From: Tubiluchus corallicola
Lineage: Eukaryota; Priapulida; Priapulimorpha; Priapulimorphida; Tubiluchidae
Direction: 5' to 3'
DNA length: 64,000 nt
NCBI GenBank assembly: GCA_030141605.1
Contig: JAQGDQ010002373.1
Location: forward strand, 219,921-283,920
Shown here: positions 36,301 through 49,800 of the stretch, in pieces
Position numbering within the stretch: position 1 is the stretch's first letter
How the letters are laid out: each line of letters opens with the position of its first letter
Position numbers and translations under genes: made by a program
The notes under the pieces: generated by a model
Told to the model about the DNA's origin: nothing
Seen by the model: only the letters and a program-made list of their open reading frames with translations
Database searches by the model: none

Positions 36301-39132
36301 TACTCTAGATTGTATATCCTCTATAACACTTTGTGACGTTGCTTTCTTTGTTTGAAAGATAGTTAGGGTGACTATAGTTATAGGCTGTAATTAACTTCAT
36401 TATTATTTGTGTAAGTGAACTTGTGATTCTAATCATGAATTTCTTTTGGTTGACTGCAGAATAATGATTTCTATATATTAACATGTATTTTTTATGGTAC
36501 AATAAAGGCTATTGGGACATTGGAAGAAATCTCTATGCCACAGAATGGTATCTACCACGTTGGTATTGCTGCACTCTGCGATGCATTTTCCTGCAATAAA
36601 AAATTACGAATTCTCAATATGAACGACAACACATTTACGGAGAAAGGTGCCAAAGAACTGGCTAAGGTGATGTGATAATAGAATTTTTTAGAATGATATC
36701 ATAAATGGCTACTCAATTATGTGTTCCACTGTTTAGGCTGTAATGGTTTACCTTAATTTTCATTGTCATGTCTAATTGTTCAAGTGTTCTCAGCACATAT
36801 TATCTGCTGCCTTGATGATTTATTTGTTCATTTATGATTATTTATATATTATTTACTTATTTATTTACGTTAGGCTTTGTCTTACATGCAAGCGCTGGAA
36901 GTGCTAAACTTGGGTGATTGTTTACTGAGAGGTGGCGGTTCATCGGTGCTTGCAGAGGCGCTAACCGAAGGCCATTTAAATCTACGAGAAATAAATTTGG
37001 CTTATAATGAAATTGACCAGACCGGTGGTGTAGCCATTGCTGAAGCCATGGTGAATAAAGATAAGATTGAGAGGTTAGATCTGAATGGTGAGTTGAGTTG
37101 AGCTGTTTGCTATAATGCACTTTCTTGTTACTTTTTTGCTGGCAGCTTTTTGCCCAGAGAAGCAAAAGGACAGGACTGTGGAGTTGGTATGTTGAAATCC
37201 CAACTCTGACTCTTAAAATTTTGGAAGGTCCAACTCCGACGCCTACCTTTAAGTAATAGTTTGCAGTACTTTCAATATTTAGCTACAGTGGCATTTTATC
37301 ACTACCAAGTGAATCTTCGGGCTAGGCTTCTTCTTATGCTTAAGTTCTCCGAATTTGAGTCTTAATGGTCATAGCTTTGACTCCACAGCCCTGCAATATT
37401 AGGGCCAGATAATGTTTCTTAGGGCCAGATAATGTATGGCAGTCATTAGAGAATTATTTTGTAAACACATTATAGAAGTGGATTTTTCTTACTTCCTAGG
37501 CAGAGTTCTGTTAAAACAGCTGCAGTAAAAAACATTGTGCTGACAAGTTTGGAATCGCTTTGATTTTGTTTAACATTATATAAAACTATGACTGATTGGT
37601 TATTGTAGTTGTTTCTTTTTTGGTCTTTCCTGATTTGATTTTACATTTTGTTAACAATTTCATCTTTTCGTAATACAACTTTGAAGAAACGTGCAAATTC
37701 CTGCAGACATCGATATTTTTGCCTTTGTAACATATCTGCATTAGGAAAATGTAGCTTCATAATTCAAATAAAATTTTAAAAGTTTGTTACCAGCTTTTTC
37801 TAACATTTTCTTTTAACTTTTTCTGAAATAATGCAGTTCATGTAACCTTTTTCAGGAAACTGTTTTGGCGACGAAGGAATAGATTTGTTAACTGCCATCA
37901 TGGAGGCTGTAGAAAGGCTTGACGTATTAGCCAGTTTATCGTAAGTGCAGACAAAATGCACAGCTTAGTTATGTATTATTACTAATGTGTAGAATGTTGC
38001 CTGGCTGTTATTGTTACAAGCTTCTCACAAAATAATCTATACCCTTCCTTCTATAAGACAGGCTCAGTGCAAATTATAATACAAGACACAATGAATATTA
38101 TTTATCTTTCTGCAGAACAACGTTGCATCAATCTCACAAGATAATAACTACTATTGACAAATTTAAAGCGCAACTAAAGAAAGAATTATGTAATTCTTAT
38201 TCTGATTAACTTCTACCTGTTAAGTTCATTTTCACTTTTTCTGCAGCAGTCACATATAATGCAGACTTACAAGTAGACTTACAAGTCTCAGCATCTGACT
38301 ACTCTGCAACACAAGATGTTATTATATATATGTAACATTATATTTTACATTATATATACATTATTTTCTAATTATATGTATACATTAGAAAATAATGTAT
38401 ATATAATGTAAAATATAATGTAATATATTTTCTAATGTAATTTGCTTGGGATGGTAGAATAAACTACTATAAACTATATGAAATTTAGAGTTCTGGGTGT
38501 TCAAAGGATTTTCCATTCACAGTTCCATTTCAGTGTTAAAAGTATTTGCATTTGTTAATTATTTCCTTAATTAATTATTATTAATGTATTTTTTTACTTT
38601 ACTCCATTTTTTTTGCATATTACTTTACACCAGCGATGACGAAGGTGCACCAGATACAGAAGACGAGGAACAGGAAGATAATTATAGTGACGAAAATGTT
38701 TCTGATCACGATGAGGAAGAAATTGAGGAAATTCCTGTTAGATCCTATGCATCTCCATTAAAAAGAGAGCAAAGTGGAGAGGTAAGGCCTATTTAATTTA
38801 TTTGTTTGTTTTACTAATGCTGGCATTAAATTGACTCTCCATGACTGCCTTCAGGTTTTGTTTTTTCTTCGTAATGCATGCACAAAGTTGTCCTAGTGGA
38901 CCTGATGAGAGAAATTATTGATTTTATTAACCCTTACCCGTTAGCTCCTTTATTAGCAGTTTCTGCCCTTTTTTGGCTTATATATATAAGTACTGTCTTC
39001 CAGATTTCATTTAAAGCATTAAAAAGCATGTATATAATTATAGTGTCCAGGCTTATGCTATATTTTCATCTTTTCCAGGTAATAAGCCACGAAGACCCAC
39101 TTACGGCTTCACTGGAAAAGTTGAAAATATGA
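33371..39132 (+). CDS. RANGAP1: Possible short RanGAP1 isoform with alternative last exon
   Basis: After exon 8 (ends 38781, phase 0) a good acceptor (catcttttccag) at 39078 opens an exon 39079-39132 that encodes 17 residues ([12 protein letters not shown]...) and stops. A possible AATAAA lies at 39401. The product (about 429 residues) keeps the LRR catalytic part and the acidic stretch but lacks the SUMO-acceptor domain, as in yeast Rna1. This rests on splice motifs only. Confidence 0.35.
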
Positions 39133-42100
39133 TGAAGCTTGAACTGACTGAATTTAATTTAAAGCGTAATCATTCTGTCCAAATATAAACACTGGTTGAC
39201 TGATTTTATGTATTTATTTGTGTGATCAAAGTAACTAAAGTAATTCTGAATCTTAGGACATTTATGTAACATATGGTATTGCTCAACAGATTACTGTACA
39301 GAAAATTTTGTATATGTTTGCCAAGTTAGTCATTTCTAGAGGAAAGAAATTGCCATGTTTAGTAGTTTTCATACTGCTCTTAACTAAGATGTAGCGCACC
39401 AATAAAGCTAGAGTAGTCTGTATATGTCGTAAAATCTTTTAACTAGAGCAAACAATTTCCAAGTGCCATATATACTTATTGCGCCTTTTTTGATTTCTAA
39501 GATTACGTTAGAAATAAAACCCTTTTCTTCTTTTCAACAATTTTATGCAACTCGGGTAATCAAAATTTCTAACGAATTTCAGTACATGTAATTACACTGC
39601 CTGGAAGTTTGCAATTATTTAATAGATAGCAATGCATCATTGTTGTACACTTTGCCCTGCCTTAGACTGTAATATCAATAAGCAGTATTTTGAATACCGA
39701 ATACTGAAGCAACCATTTTATTATACTTCCAACATCTTACTCTGTAATGGAAGAAAGTTAGTTTATCCAGCTGTAAATAATTTAAATGTTCTTAATTGTT
39801 TTTAAAATGTCAGGTAAGTACACAATATATTTTGGTTTTATTAAGTTTAATTATGCATTTTTTAAATAAATGCATTTGTAAATAACTGAACAATGTTTGC
39901 ATAGTAGCTTTTGGGAATAATGAAATACATAAGTGTATATGCATACTAGAAAGAAAAATCTAATGATTTTTAAGAATGTATCACCAAAGTATTAACGTAC
40001 GTACGTACATACTCTTACCGCACACAAATTTTTTGTTGTCTCACTTTATTTACATGACTGAAGGTCCCTGAACTCATGTATATTAGTTGAGTTGTAATAA
40101 ACTTCTACATCATAATGCTCGTGTATTATCGTATTTAGCTTGATTCTGTTTTTTTCTGTTTTCACCTTTATACTATATTTGTTTTCAAGCAACAAAGGCT
40201 CAGCTTCATAAAGCCGTTACTAAGTCAACAACGTCTTACAATTGGTTTAGTGATTGTAATGACATTAATTTAGTGACTGTGTGAAACCGGCCCCCTGTCT
40301 TCTCCAGTGCTTTCTGAACCTGATTCTTCATACTCACATTGAACAATGTTTCTTTAGGCGAAAAAGTATCAGTTTTACAAATGCTTTTTACAAGATTGCT
40401 TTTCGAAACAGTTTTAAAATTTAGCCATCCGGAATGTTAACATATAGCAGTTTTTGGATATACGAAAAAATGCTTTACGTTTGGAATTGTTTATTCTACA
40501 TCCTATTAATTTGCAAAAAGGAAAACGTATACATACGAAACTGGATTAAGCCAAGATAAACTGCTGGGAACATTTACATAGACATAAGTGTGGTAACTCA
40601 AATTTTCAAAATATTTTGAAATGACAAATTTTCTCGTCATTCAAAATGTTCATTCATACTTCAAAATGTATATTGCATATGGGAAGCTGTAGTGAGCATT
40701 TATGATCTGTTTTATAGTAGTTTTTTGTGTGTGTGTCAGCCTCTGATTTCAAGCTTAATGCTGCAGTTAATGAGTAAAGTTGATGCTCAGGCAATTTACA
40801 CATACTACCAAAAAACTGACGCTAAGGCAACTCGACTATACTAGTAAAGAGTGACGCTAAAGCAATTCACACTTGCTACTAATCCTTAATGTTGTTATTC
40901 ACATTGATTGAGTTAAAAGTTGTAATTTCAAACTATTTTCTCATAGATGTGCAAGTAATGAATGCAGCTTCGTATTAAGTGAGATGCATTATATAATTTT
41001 GTTTATTACAGGTACAAGCCGAGTCTTGTACTGTGGAGAGATTCCTAAAGTCACCATCAGCTGCTCGACTGCTGGGTCTTGGAGATGATCGTGTGGAAAA
41101 GATCATCAATCACATTGGTGTAAGTTATTAAACACTGAGTACTTTGCAGTTGTACAATCAGGTCACTATGACTAGCAATTTTTAGTTATCTAATTTTTTA
41201 TGCAATATTTTATATGCAAATTCTGTAACAGAACAGACATTAGTTGATAATTGTGTGTTTTAATATATTCTGTGATCACTGCGTAAAATTTCATATCCTT
41301 ATTTCTTTCAAATAATGCAATTTGAAAACAATTCCGAATCTGCATAATTCATTAGTAACCTGAATTTCAGTGTAATTAATGAAAAATCACAAAGGTAAAA
41401 ATTTTGCTTGCAAATTTTCGATTTGCATTCAAATCATTGTCAATCTGTTTCCTGCTGCATGCTTTATGTGCAGCATCTATATAATAGTTCTGTGTAATTA
41501 GCATTCTCAATGGTGGGTATTGTGGACAAGTTAGAATTAACTATCAAGATATGTGTTTATAATTATATGCACTAAAGTTTTGAAGTTGAATCAAACTTAA
41601 AATTGTATATAGCACAGTCGTATATTAACAACTTCAAATATGCAAGCATATGTTTAATTTGTTTATTTGGATCTTAGACGTTTGTAAATTTAATTCAGAT
41701 TTGATCTGATGCTTATAGTTTATTATATGCATGCCATCTTTTAATTTTCTATTAGGTAGTAAACGGTGGATTATTACCTTCAAAGTTATTGCACAAGCTG
41801 ATGTTATTTATACAATTTTTTTAATTTTTTAAGTGTTCACAAAATGACTGTCTGAAAAGGTTTTACCTGTCAACTTCTAACATAATGCACATAAAAGTGA
41901 TGATGTCTTACAAAATAATGAAAAATACTAAAATATTACGTTCATTTAGTTATCATTTGTAAACCAATCAGTTTTCTGCAGTCGGGTTAATTCACATCGA
42001 CTTCACACTCAAATATACTCATATACATGGCTTTTTATAAATCTTTGTAATTCTCACTTTTTATTTGCAATCTTGCATAAATTTTCAAGTTATTAGTATT

Positions 42101-44477
42101 AGTAATGAAAGAGCTATGGAGTTAATGTAATTAGCGTTTTAGTGGTAAAGCAACTATGTAACTAGTTTAAAGTATATTTTTAAGTGAGAAAGAAACCTTA
42201 CATTCACAAGTACATTTATATATTTATTAAACAAGTATACAGGTAATTAATCAAATGCTAATTGGCTAACAGAATAAAACTTTTAAAGCCTTTCAGAAAG
42301 TAAATTCATCACTTACGAATTCCATTACCAATTACAAAATAATTACTCTATAGATAACAACAAAACTGAGCCGGTTATGTAACTTGTTGAAAACTGAGTG
42401 TGAGAAAGGGTGTGACAAATTGGTTATGATCTGTTCGATGTTGCTGTAGAACTATAAGAATAGAATGAACGATGATAAGGCTAATGAAAGAAAGACAAGC
42501 CTCAGTGTTGGGATGATGAGAACGCAAGAATCTATATAATTTGCTCTGTAAAGTAGAATTCGGAGAATGTAATAGATTCTGTAAATTTAATTTCATTAAT
42601 TAAAGCACCCACTGTATAGTTCGTACAACTATGTAATTAGTGCTGTAGGTAGTCTTTGCACTTTGTCTGCAGTAGTTTTCTCTCGGCACCTAACTCAGCA
42701 ATTTTTTCTGCTTCAGGAAAAACTTGACGAATCCGACACAGTTGTTTCAGTTTTTATGAAATTGTCTTCAACAGCTGGTGGGACAGATCCAAATGTTTAT
42801 CAAGCTGTCATTGATACCACAGGTCAGTGAACCTGTTTGATCATTTAAATACGTCTGTCTATTGTTACTCGTTGGATTAAATTAAGTTTTGCAGGTGGTG
42901 ACAGTTTGACTGTTGTTGTCCAGTAAATGGTAGTCAATCTTGTCTCGGTTACTGACTCCACGCACCCTGTACGGTATCTACTACACTGTTCTATCCTTTT
43001 GTTTCTCTCATCATTTATTCTTACTTATTAGAGTTTAAATTAGAAAGAAATCGTTTTTCATAACCAACAAAAATTTCTTCTCTTGTTACCAGGGTCTATG
43101 AAGTACTGATTACCTTATTTACAATGTATTTGTTAGGACTGAAAATATGAGAGCTCTCCTGAGACTTGTCATCTTTAACATAAAAAACGTAGTACCCTTT
43201 ACAGTCTCAATGATTATATATTTTTTCTATTTTGTATATTATATAAGAATGTAAAATCATTGAGGCTATAAAGGCATTACATTTTTTATGCTATTTGTTA
43301 GCTGTTTTTCTTTGTTTAAAATGGCTGCCTTGAGTTTTTTACAATGTGTTTATAATCTATTAACAGCTTTTCTGTTTTCAGATGTTCTGTTTAGCAAAGC
43401 GTTTCAAGAACAGGAACTAGATGGCTTGTTATTTTCGAACTCATTGTTAGTGCATCTGGGTTTAATAAAGGTACTGATTTAGTTTAATAATTTACGACTG
43501 TCATTTGTAATTCCTATGTTTATACTGAAGCTTTGTACATGGCTAATCATTATTTTCGTTTTTCTTAGTTTGATTCAAATGGAGAATTTAATGAATACGT
43601 CTTGCGTATCACAATATCATTCAGCAAATCACAATATTGTCGTCAAAACTCAAAACTGTTATACTTTTCATTTATTTATTATTTATTAAATACATCCACA
43701 ACAATCATTACAGCATAGCACTTCCAAAGAATTTAATAACATATTTATTATATACCCATGATGCCAAGCTGCAAATAACCCGTGGTCTACTCAAGAAGTA
43801 AATACTTGTTGACAGCATCCCAAATGAATGTGTAATGGCTCTCAGAATTCTTGTGGTGAAGTCAACCAATTTAAGTAATTATTAGAAGAGATAGAGCTGT
43901 ACCATTTCTTTTTGCAGAGCGAGGATAAAAATTTTCAACCAGTTGTCAATCTACAAGGAACACTAACAGTTCTGCAACACGTCGTTAAGCAACCATATTA
44001 TCCAAAGACAAGCAGAGAAATTCTTCAAACATTTCTGGGAAGGTAGGCAGTCTTGTTGGTTTTAGTGATACAGTCTAACATCATAATGAATGCTAATAGA
44101 AGTCCACCAGTAGTAGCGTCAGCACAATGGAATTATTTGCAAGGAGCTGCTCTGTGTCAAAAACTAATGTCACTTTATAAGCAAAATTGAGTAAGAAAAT
44201 ATAGAGTATATTTTTTAGTAAATTAAGGCTCATTTTTTTCTTAAACTGTAGTGAACTTGAATGCATAAACTCAAAGTTGCTTACTCGCTGAAGCATAGCA
44301 TGGGGTTGTGAAGCTAGCACATACCACCAAATGCCATACTTATATTAATACTATAGTTATATTACCACCGTACCACACTTATATTAATTATGTTGCGGTT
44401 TTTGCAGGCCTTCAAAAACTCTTGATGCATTCACAAAACAACGTCACAGCTTGATAGAGACACTGTATCAATACTGA
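33371..44477 (+). CDS. RANGAP1: RanGAP1, Ran GTPase-activating protein with SUMO-acceptor C-terminal domain (13 exons)
   Basis: Exons: 33371-33497, 33599-33786, 35464-35643, 36116-36250, 36508-36666, 36874-37087, 37856-37940, 38634-38781, 41012-41119, 42717-42822, 43382-43470, 43918-44042 and 44408-44477. All phases agree and give 577 residues (human 587). Residues about 30-360 are the RanGAP LRR crescent. It holds [16 protein letters not shown], where Arg96 matches the conserved FTGR arginine of yeast Rna1, and LDLSDNAFG. An acidic stretch follows (about 364-397, DEEQED...DEEEIEEI), then the C-terminal helical domain. Its loop [12 protein letters not shown] carries a psi-K-x-E site (Lys513), matching the SUMO-modified lysine of vertebrate RanGAP1. 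The site spans the exon 11/12 junction. The protein stimulates GTP hydrolysis by Ran, keeping Ran in the GDP form in cytoplasm and at nuclear pores; SUMO links it to RanBP2. It is divergent from DNTTIP1 and convergent with PRPF3. Confidence 0.95.
33813..34165. repeat. Tandem duplication of about 176 bp in RanGAP1 intron 2
   Basis: Two near-identical copies (ending at about 33989 and 34165), each with a TCATCATCG-type run, TTTACAGCTATTAG, a TTTAG run and AAAGATGTGTAAGTC. Confidence 0.85.
37171..37393. mobile_element. Short TIR element with CAGGGCTGTGGAGT ends
   Basis: Starts CAGGACTGTGGAGTTGG and ends with the inverted form of CAGGGCTGTGGAGTC. Similar ends are known from hAT-type non-autonomous elements in many animals. 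I see no target-site duplication. It lies in RanGAP1 intron 6. Confidence 0.6.
38335..38421. repeat. Perfect long hairpin in RanGAP1 intron 7
   Basis: Left arm 38335-38371 and right arm 38385-38421 are exact reverse complements (37 bp) around a 13-base loop. Both arms are AT-only apart from three C (left) or three G (right) and contain TTTACATTATATATACATTA. Confidence 0.9.
39401..39406 (+). terminator. Possible polyadenylation signal for the short RanGAP1 form
   Basis: AATAAA 268 bases after the alternative stop at 39132. Confidence 0.3.
40198..40292. mobile_element. Short palindromic MITE, copy 2 (inverted relative to copy 1)
   Basis: GCTCAGCTTCATAAAGCCGT ... GTGACTGTGTGAAACCGGC, the opposite orientation of the element at 27179-27285. 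It lies in the large RanGAP1 intron 8. Confidence 0.7.
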
Positions 44478-45102
44478 CTTCACAAGCTTCTGCACCTTCA
44501 ATTTATCTTTGCAAGCCGATGCAAGTTAAACTTACAGCAGAAAACGTCTCAAGTGAGCCAACATAAACAGTGCGATTTCTCCTTCCAGGATTTTAAAAGT
44601 GCAAATGTGAACAACTCATCTCTAAATGTAAAGGGCTTAGCTGCTTAAAACTTTATGCTTTGGTGAGACTCAAGTGTGGTGTTGCCGGTGTTGTACATTT
44701 TTGGTGAAAATACAAGTGTTCTGGAGGCACAAAGCGTACAATATGATATGAAATAACACTATCATGACCAGCGTCTAATGATTTATAATGAAATGTCATT
44801 CACATGTGGCATTACCTTGCAACTTTATTCCTCTACAGAAGAAGCATCCTAAGTAAGGCATAGTTACATTCCAGTTTTGCTGCAAAGTGTGAAATCCACC
44901 AACAAAAAAGCAGTAAGCTTATTGTTGTACTGTACTTAACTATACACATACACAAGCTTCTAAGTTGAAGCCATCTTAAAATTACCTTCTCGCAGGCCGA
45001 ATGTAATAGTGATGCATAACTTGTGATAAAATTCTGTCATTAATGAAATTTCCTATCTTTATTGGAAGGGTGAAATTCATTTTATTGATCTTTTGTCATA
45101 AT

Positions 45103-45108
45103 AATAAA
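45103..45108 (+). terminator. Possible polyadenylation signal of RanGAP1
   Basis: First AATAAA after the RanGAP1 stop (about 625 bases on). Confidence 0.35.
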
Positions 45109-45134
45109 TTCTAAGCTTCGTAATAACATACTAA

Positions 45135-45308
45135 AGTGGCATTTATCAGACATCCAGGATGCATATGCGTTATCCACTTGCGGAACTGTTATGTACATAA
45201 AAATTTATAGGAAACAGCTGCAGAAAAAATAATGCATAACGCAAGTCTGATAAACGGAGCATATTCTGCATAATGCAGCCGCATTCCGGATGTCTAGTAA
45301 ACGTCACT
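45135..45308. mobile_element. PIF/Harbinger-type MITE
   Basis: 174 bp with inverted ends (AGTGGCATTTATCAGACATC against the inverted AGTGACGTTTACTAGACATC) and a 3-bp target duplication TAA at 45132-45134 and 45309-45311. TAA/TTA duplications are typical of PIF/Harbinger. Confidence 0.8.
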
Positions 45309-46593
45309 TAAGCTGGTTGACAAGTCCTGGATCTGGGTACTCTGCTTCTGTAATTAGAATGTCTGGGATAAATACAAAATTAAGAATCAGTGGGGAGGGA
45401 GAAGGAGCAGAAACAGAGAAAGAGAGCATAAGGGAAAAGAAACAGGGGGAAGCAAATAATTAAAAAAAAGATAAGGGAGAATAAGGAATCTACGAGTGAA
45501 GAGACTGTGTCACCTCTGAGTTCTTAAAGCCAACTCTGTATCCAAGACGAAGTTTTGTTAGTAAGACATGCGGAAAATTGAAAACAGTAAATTTGAATTT
45601 GTCTTATGGTTTTATACTAGTTGCTCATAGCAAAAAGTCTGTCTGTCTGCAACAAACTGTCTCACACAAAATTTACAAATGCACCGCAACAACCTATTGT
45701 ACTAAAATCCCACACAATGGCAGGATGAGTGTGGGACAGAGTGTGAGCACATTTAAGCAAAATCTAAGTGTGTGACAAAGTTGGTAAATCAAGTTACAGA
45801 CAAACTTTGCAGCATGTGCACCAAGTATTAGTATTTGATGCGTTATGTTGCCGATGCATTTAAAAATGTACATGTGAAATGGATTTCACTCAGTAGTGTG
45901 ATGGCTGTAAAAGGAAAGCAACTTTATCTGAAAACATGAGCACAGCGAAAAACATGAACTAGGAGCAATTAATTTTAAAAAGACATTTTATTGTAACAAC
46001 AAATTTTTGTCTTAGTATATATGATTCTTTGCAAAATCCTCATGACAATCTAATTGGCAAATTATTATTACTTTAAAACTTTGCAATATAACTTTGCTTG
46101 TGAAATTTAGTGGGAAATGTCCAGATGTTTGGAAATAATTTAAGGTTGTCACAAGGCATGTACGGTTATAATTTAGCATTTAAATTTCAGTCAATAACAA
46201 AGCTTGAAATGCTGCTGGCAAAAAATCAGTTTACTTGGTTTTTGCATTGCCTGATATCTGATTACTTTGCCCAATGGGACAGGACGCAAGAACAGTATGA
46301 AATTATCATTAGTTGTCCTACCCTACTATGTAAAACGTATGTTCGCTAACGGCAGATGCTAATTGAATCATGCATCATTCACTTAAATTGTTTGGCTAAT
46401 TAAAGCAAAACAGAACGTGTTTGTCCTTTTGTTGCATGAATTCTGGCAAACACTGAAGCAACCGAATGCACAAAAATCATTCTCCATTTACAGTATGTGC
46501 AAATACATGCACATCAGGTCCTTTAACAATTTACATATTGCCACTGGAAGAAGCCAGTGAAACGCATCCATTCACAAAAGACACTAGAAAACA

Positions 46594-46599
46594 TTTATT
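46594..46599 (-). terminator. Probable polyadenylation signal of PRPF3
   Basis: AATAAA on the minus strand about 200 bases after the PRPF3 stop. Confidence 0.5.
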
Positions 46600-46800
46600 C
46601 AGAGTTGAAGCTGCATCAGCAATTTTGTAAGAAATACGTACACAGGTAACTTTGAATTAACGAGCTTTTCCACTTTCCTACACCTTTCGTCCTTTCCTGG
46701 AGTTTTTCTCATATAATAAGTGCATGTCACTGTAGGCAGAACACTTAGGCAGCACAAGCCTTGCCATATAATTAAGCTATTGACACATTTCTACCACGTT

Positions 46801-49800
46801 TTACTCCACCTCTGTCTTTTCTACAATTGACTGTGTATACGCTAAATCCCAGTAGTGTTCAACATTGTGCTTGCGAAAATGCTCACGAGCGAAAGCTTCA
46901 GTGGGGCACAGCTTAAATTTCATCTCACCAAAGTTTCTTTCTTTCACCATGCCTTCCCAGACTAACACACAACTATTCGTAGATGAAACCTCTTTACTAT
47001 CAAATGCCGAATCTTTTCGTTTCTTCTCGTCTAATTTCGTATCTTCTGCCCACTTGATTCTGTGCAACATTAATCGTCGGTATTTTTTCTGTTGCCTTGG
47101 CCCTCCTTCGACAACGATGACATTGCAGTCCCGATAAAACACTACAGTGCCTGTCATAAGCAACTGTTTGCAGTTCGTTTCCACCTTGAACTTTTTCGAG
47201 GGGTTTGAGAGATCCTTCACACGGTAAACGGAAATGTGCACACCTTTGGATGTATCCTCTTTGATTTTCTTGATCTTTTTGTCACGCACTTGTTCTTTAG
47301 TAAGCTTCCTAGCTGCATTGGCCTCTTCATGTGCTTTCTGCCGTTTTGCCATTTGTGCTCGCACGTGAGCTTCGATCTTTGTAGGATCTTGTACCTGTAC
47401 CAGCAAAAAACTCATGTCATGTTACTATATTTAATCACTTATTTGACACTCCAAAAACTCATCTTTTAGATCCCTGACAGCTATGCTAATTATTATGTCA
47501 GTGATTGGGTTCCTACTGCAGAAATTTACTAGACATAATATAGACTAGTAAACATCTAAATACACTAAAAGAATACAACACCAATTAAAACTGAACATCT
47601 TGCAAGCATGACTGTTCACACAGAACTGTAAATACTAAAATTGCGAATTAATGTAATAGTCGTAACATCATATTTCGCACCTGTTCAGTTCCGAGAACAC
47701 GCATCAAATTCGACATGCGCACTTTAGGTTCCGGAGGAGGTTCTAGTCCCAGGCGGATCTTCTCTTGCTTCTCCTTCCACGTTTCTCGTCGGTTCATCCG
47801 CCGCAATTTCCTCCTTTCCTTCTTTGTGAGCATTACAGGTATGGCAGCTGCATCTGTGGAGCCTGGCAGCTAAATATGTAAGGACACTTGTATGTTGTAT
47901 TTTTAAGCAGTGAAGCTAGATTTATCTCTACCACTTCTCTTCATGATAGAATTTAATATTAATGATTCTCTCCTTTTGCTTATTAATTTCTTGTAAGACG
48001 AAACAAATATCCCTAATTATGATAACAACAACTATAACATTAGATCAAGTGCAGTTCTCCTTTTACTAATTACAGTCAAACCTCGTTATAACGCCAGGTC
48101 TGGGACACCACTAAATATGGCGCTATAGTGGTGTTGGCGGTAAGCTGAGGTTCATTAAATATCAAAGCCGTTCTAGTCTGTAACCTCTATTTTGTTTCCT
48201 AGTTAACTTTAATATGTCATAAATAGTAAATTATTATTACGCTACAATAATACATGTATAATACTGTACATTTTTGCTATTCAGTACACATTTGTACTGT
48301 GCATCAACAAAATTAATGCAGGTAATAGTCCTAGGGCCGTGTGATGCAAAACTTTTAGGTAACACAATGTGGAGTAGAGTCTTGTGAAATACTGCTGTCT
48401 CCTGATAAGAGGAATATGCAGCCACGCAGCCCATCCAAGCTCCCAACGTAACATTACTAGATAATTAATACTATATATAGCTGTCGCATATAACTTTACC
48501 TTGAGTCAAATAGCTTTTACAGCCGTAAAATCCCTGTGCTTTATCTTGGCTGGAGTCATAACAGAATAAATTTATTATGTAAAACAGACTTTTGGCACAG
48601 CAGATATGGCGGTAGGCGAGGTTGGCGGTATTCCTTATATTTAATATATTATGGAAAGTGGGACAGGGCAATACAGTAGTTGCCGCTTAATAGACTCAGT
48701 CGCTTAATTGACTCAAAAATACCTGGAACCGGCTGCTTCTATTCAAATATGCATAAAAACTATCGGTAATTGACTTAAATAACTTCGCTTAATTGACTCA
48801 CTATTTTTCCTTCACGTACTTAAAATAAGACACATGTATGTCCCCAAACAGCCTTTCCTACTTTTATGTCATCTTTACTTCCCTTTTGTTTGGAAACATG
48901 TACGTTTATCATGCCTCTAATACACTTAGCGTAGTGGTTTTGCTTTGAATCTGTTACCCGCTCGCCCGCTGCAATTAACCTCGTTACCCAAAGAATTTCT
49001 GGAAGCTAAACATTTAATCACTTGCTTAGCGGTTTTCTTTTGATGCTCTAGTTGCAAATCACGCTTTCAGGCTTAATGAGTTAATAGTCAAATATGCAGG
49101 TACGGTACATTTACTGGCTATGTCATGTAGCAATGCAAGTGAGCAGACGATTCGGAACTGTTTTAGTCATGCCCAATTCAGACTTGTGTGATTTAGAAAA
49201 GTATAGTTTTTAATTTATTGTTAATTCACTTATATAAATTAATATTTTAAAATATTTTTTCTAATTTTTAACTGCACAAAGGAATTTAGGCGTTACTTCG
49301 TTTCTAAAATTGATTAAAAGCTTTTGCAGTGCATAGCTGATGACTCATACTTCTATAGCAGTAATACTACACCCATCGGTAAATAGGTTCAATCGGTTAA
49401 TTGGGTCAAAACATGTCGGTCCAAAAGTGAGTCAATTAAGCGGCGACTACTGTAGTTGGCATTATGGCAAGGCTGGTGTTATAATGGGGGGCGGGCGGCA
49501 GTATAACTAGGTTTGACTGTATTATCTGAACGTTTTCAGGATATACAAAAAAAGCGTTTGTAGTATAAAATTAATAACTACATTTGTGACAGAGACACAA
49601 ATTTCACTCAATTACTAAAAATATGTACTGTACTGGGTATACTGTACCTGCAAACGATCTGTACAAGTTGTAAGTTTTGTAGCCGTAATGGTACAAAGTT
49701 TATTGATTATCTGATAAATAATCAAACATTTAACCGACTATCTTGTATTCAATAAATAAATAAATGCGAAAAAATCACACAAATTTTTAATAAAGCAGAA

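Larger units (their letters stand above)
44478..46593. other. Convergent spacer between RanGAP1 and PRPF3
   Basis: Holds the RanGAP1 3' UTR, a small Harbinger-type MITE (45135-45308), a purine-rich stretch near 45390-45480, and otherwise nothing recognised. The ORFs at 45578-45775 and 46110-46349 lack any feature of a gene. Confidence 0.6.

Noticed and set aside
46865-47137. 90-codon + strand ORF
   Set aside because: Antisense of the last PRPF3 exon.
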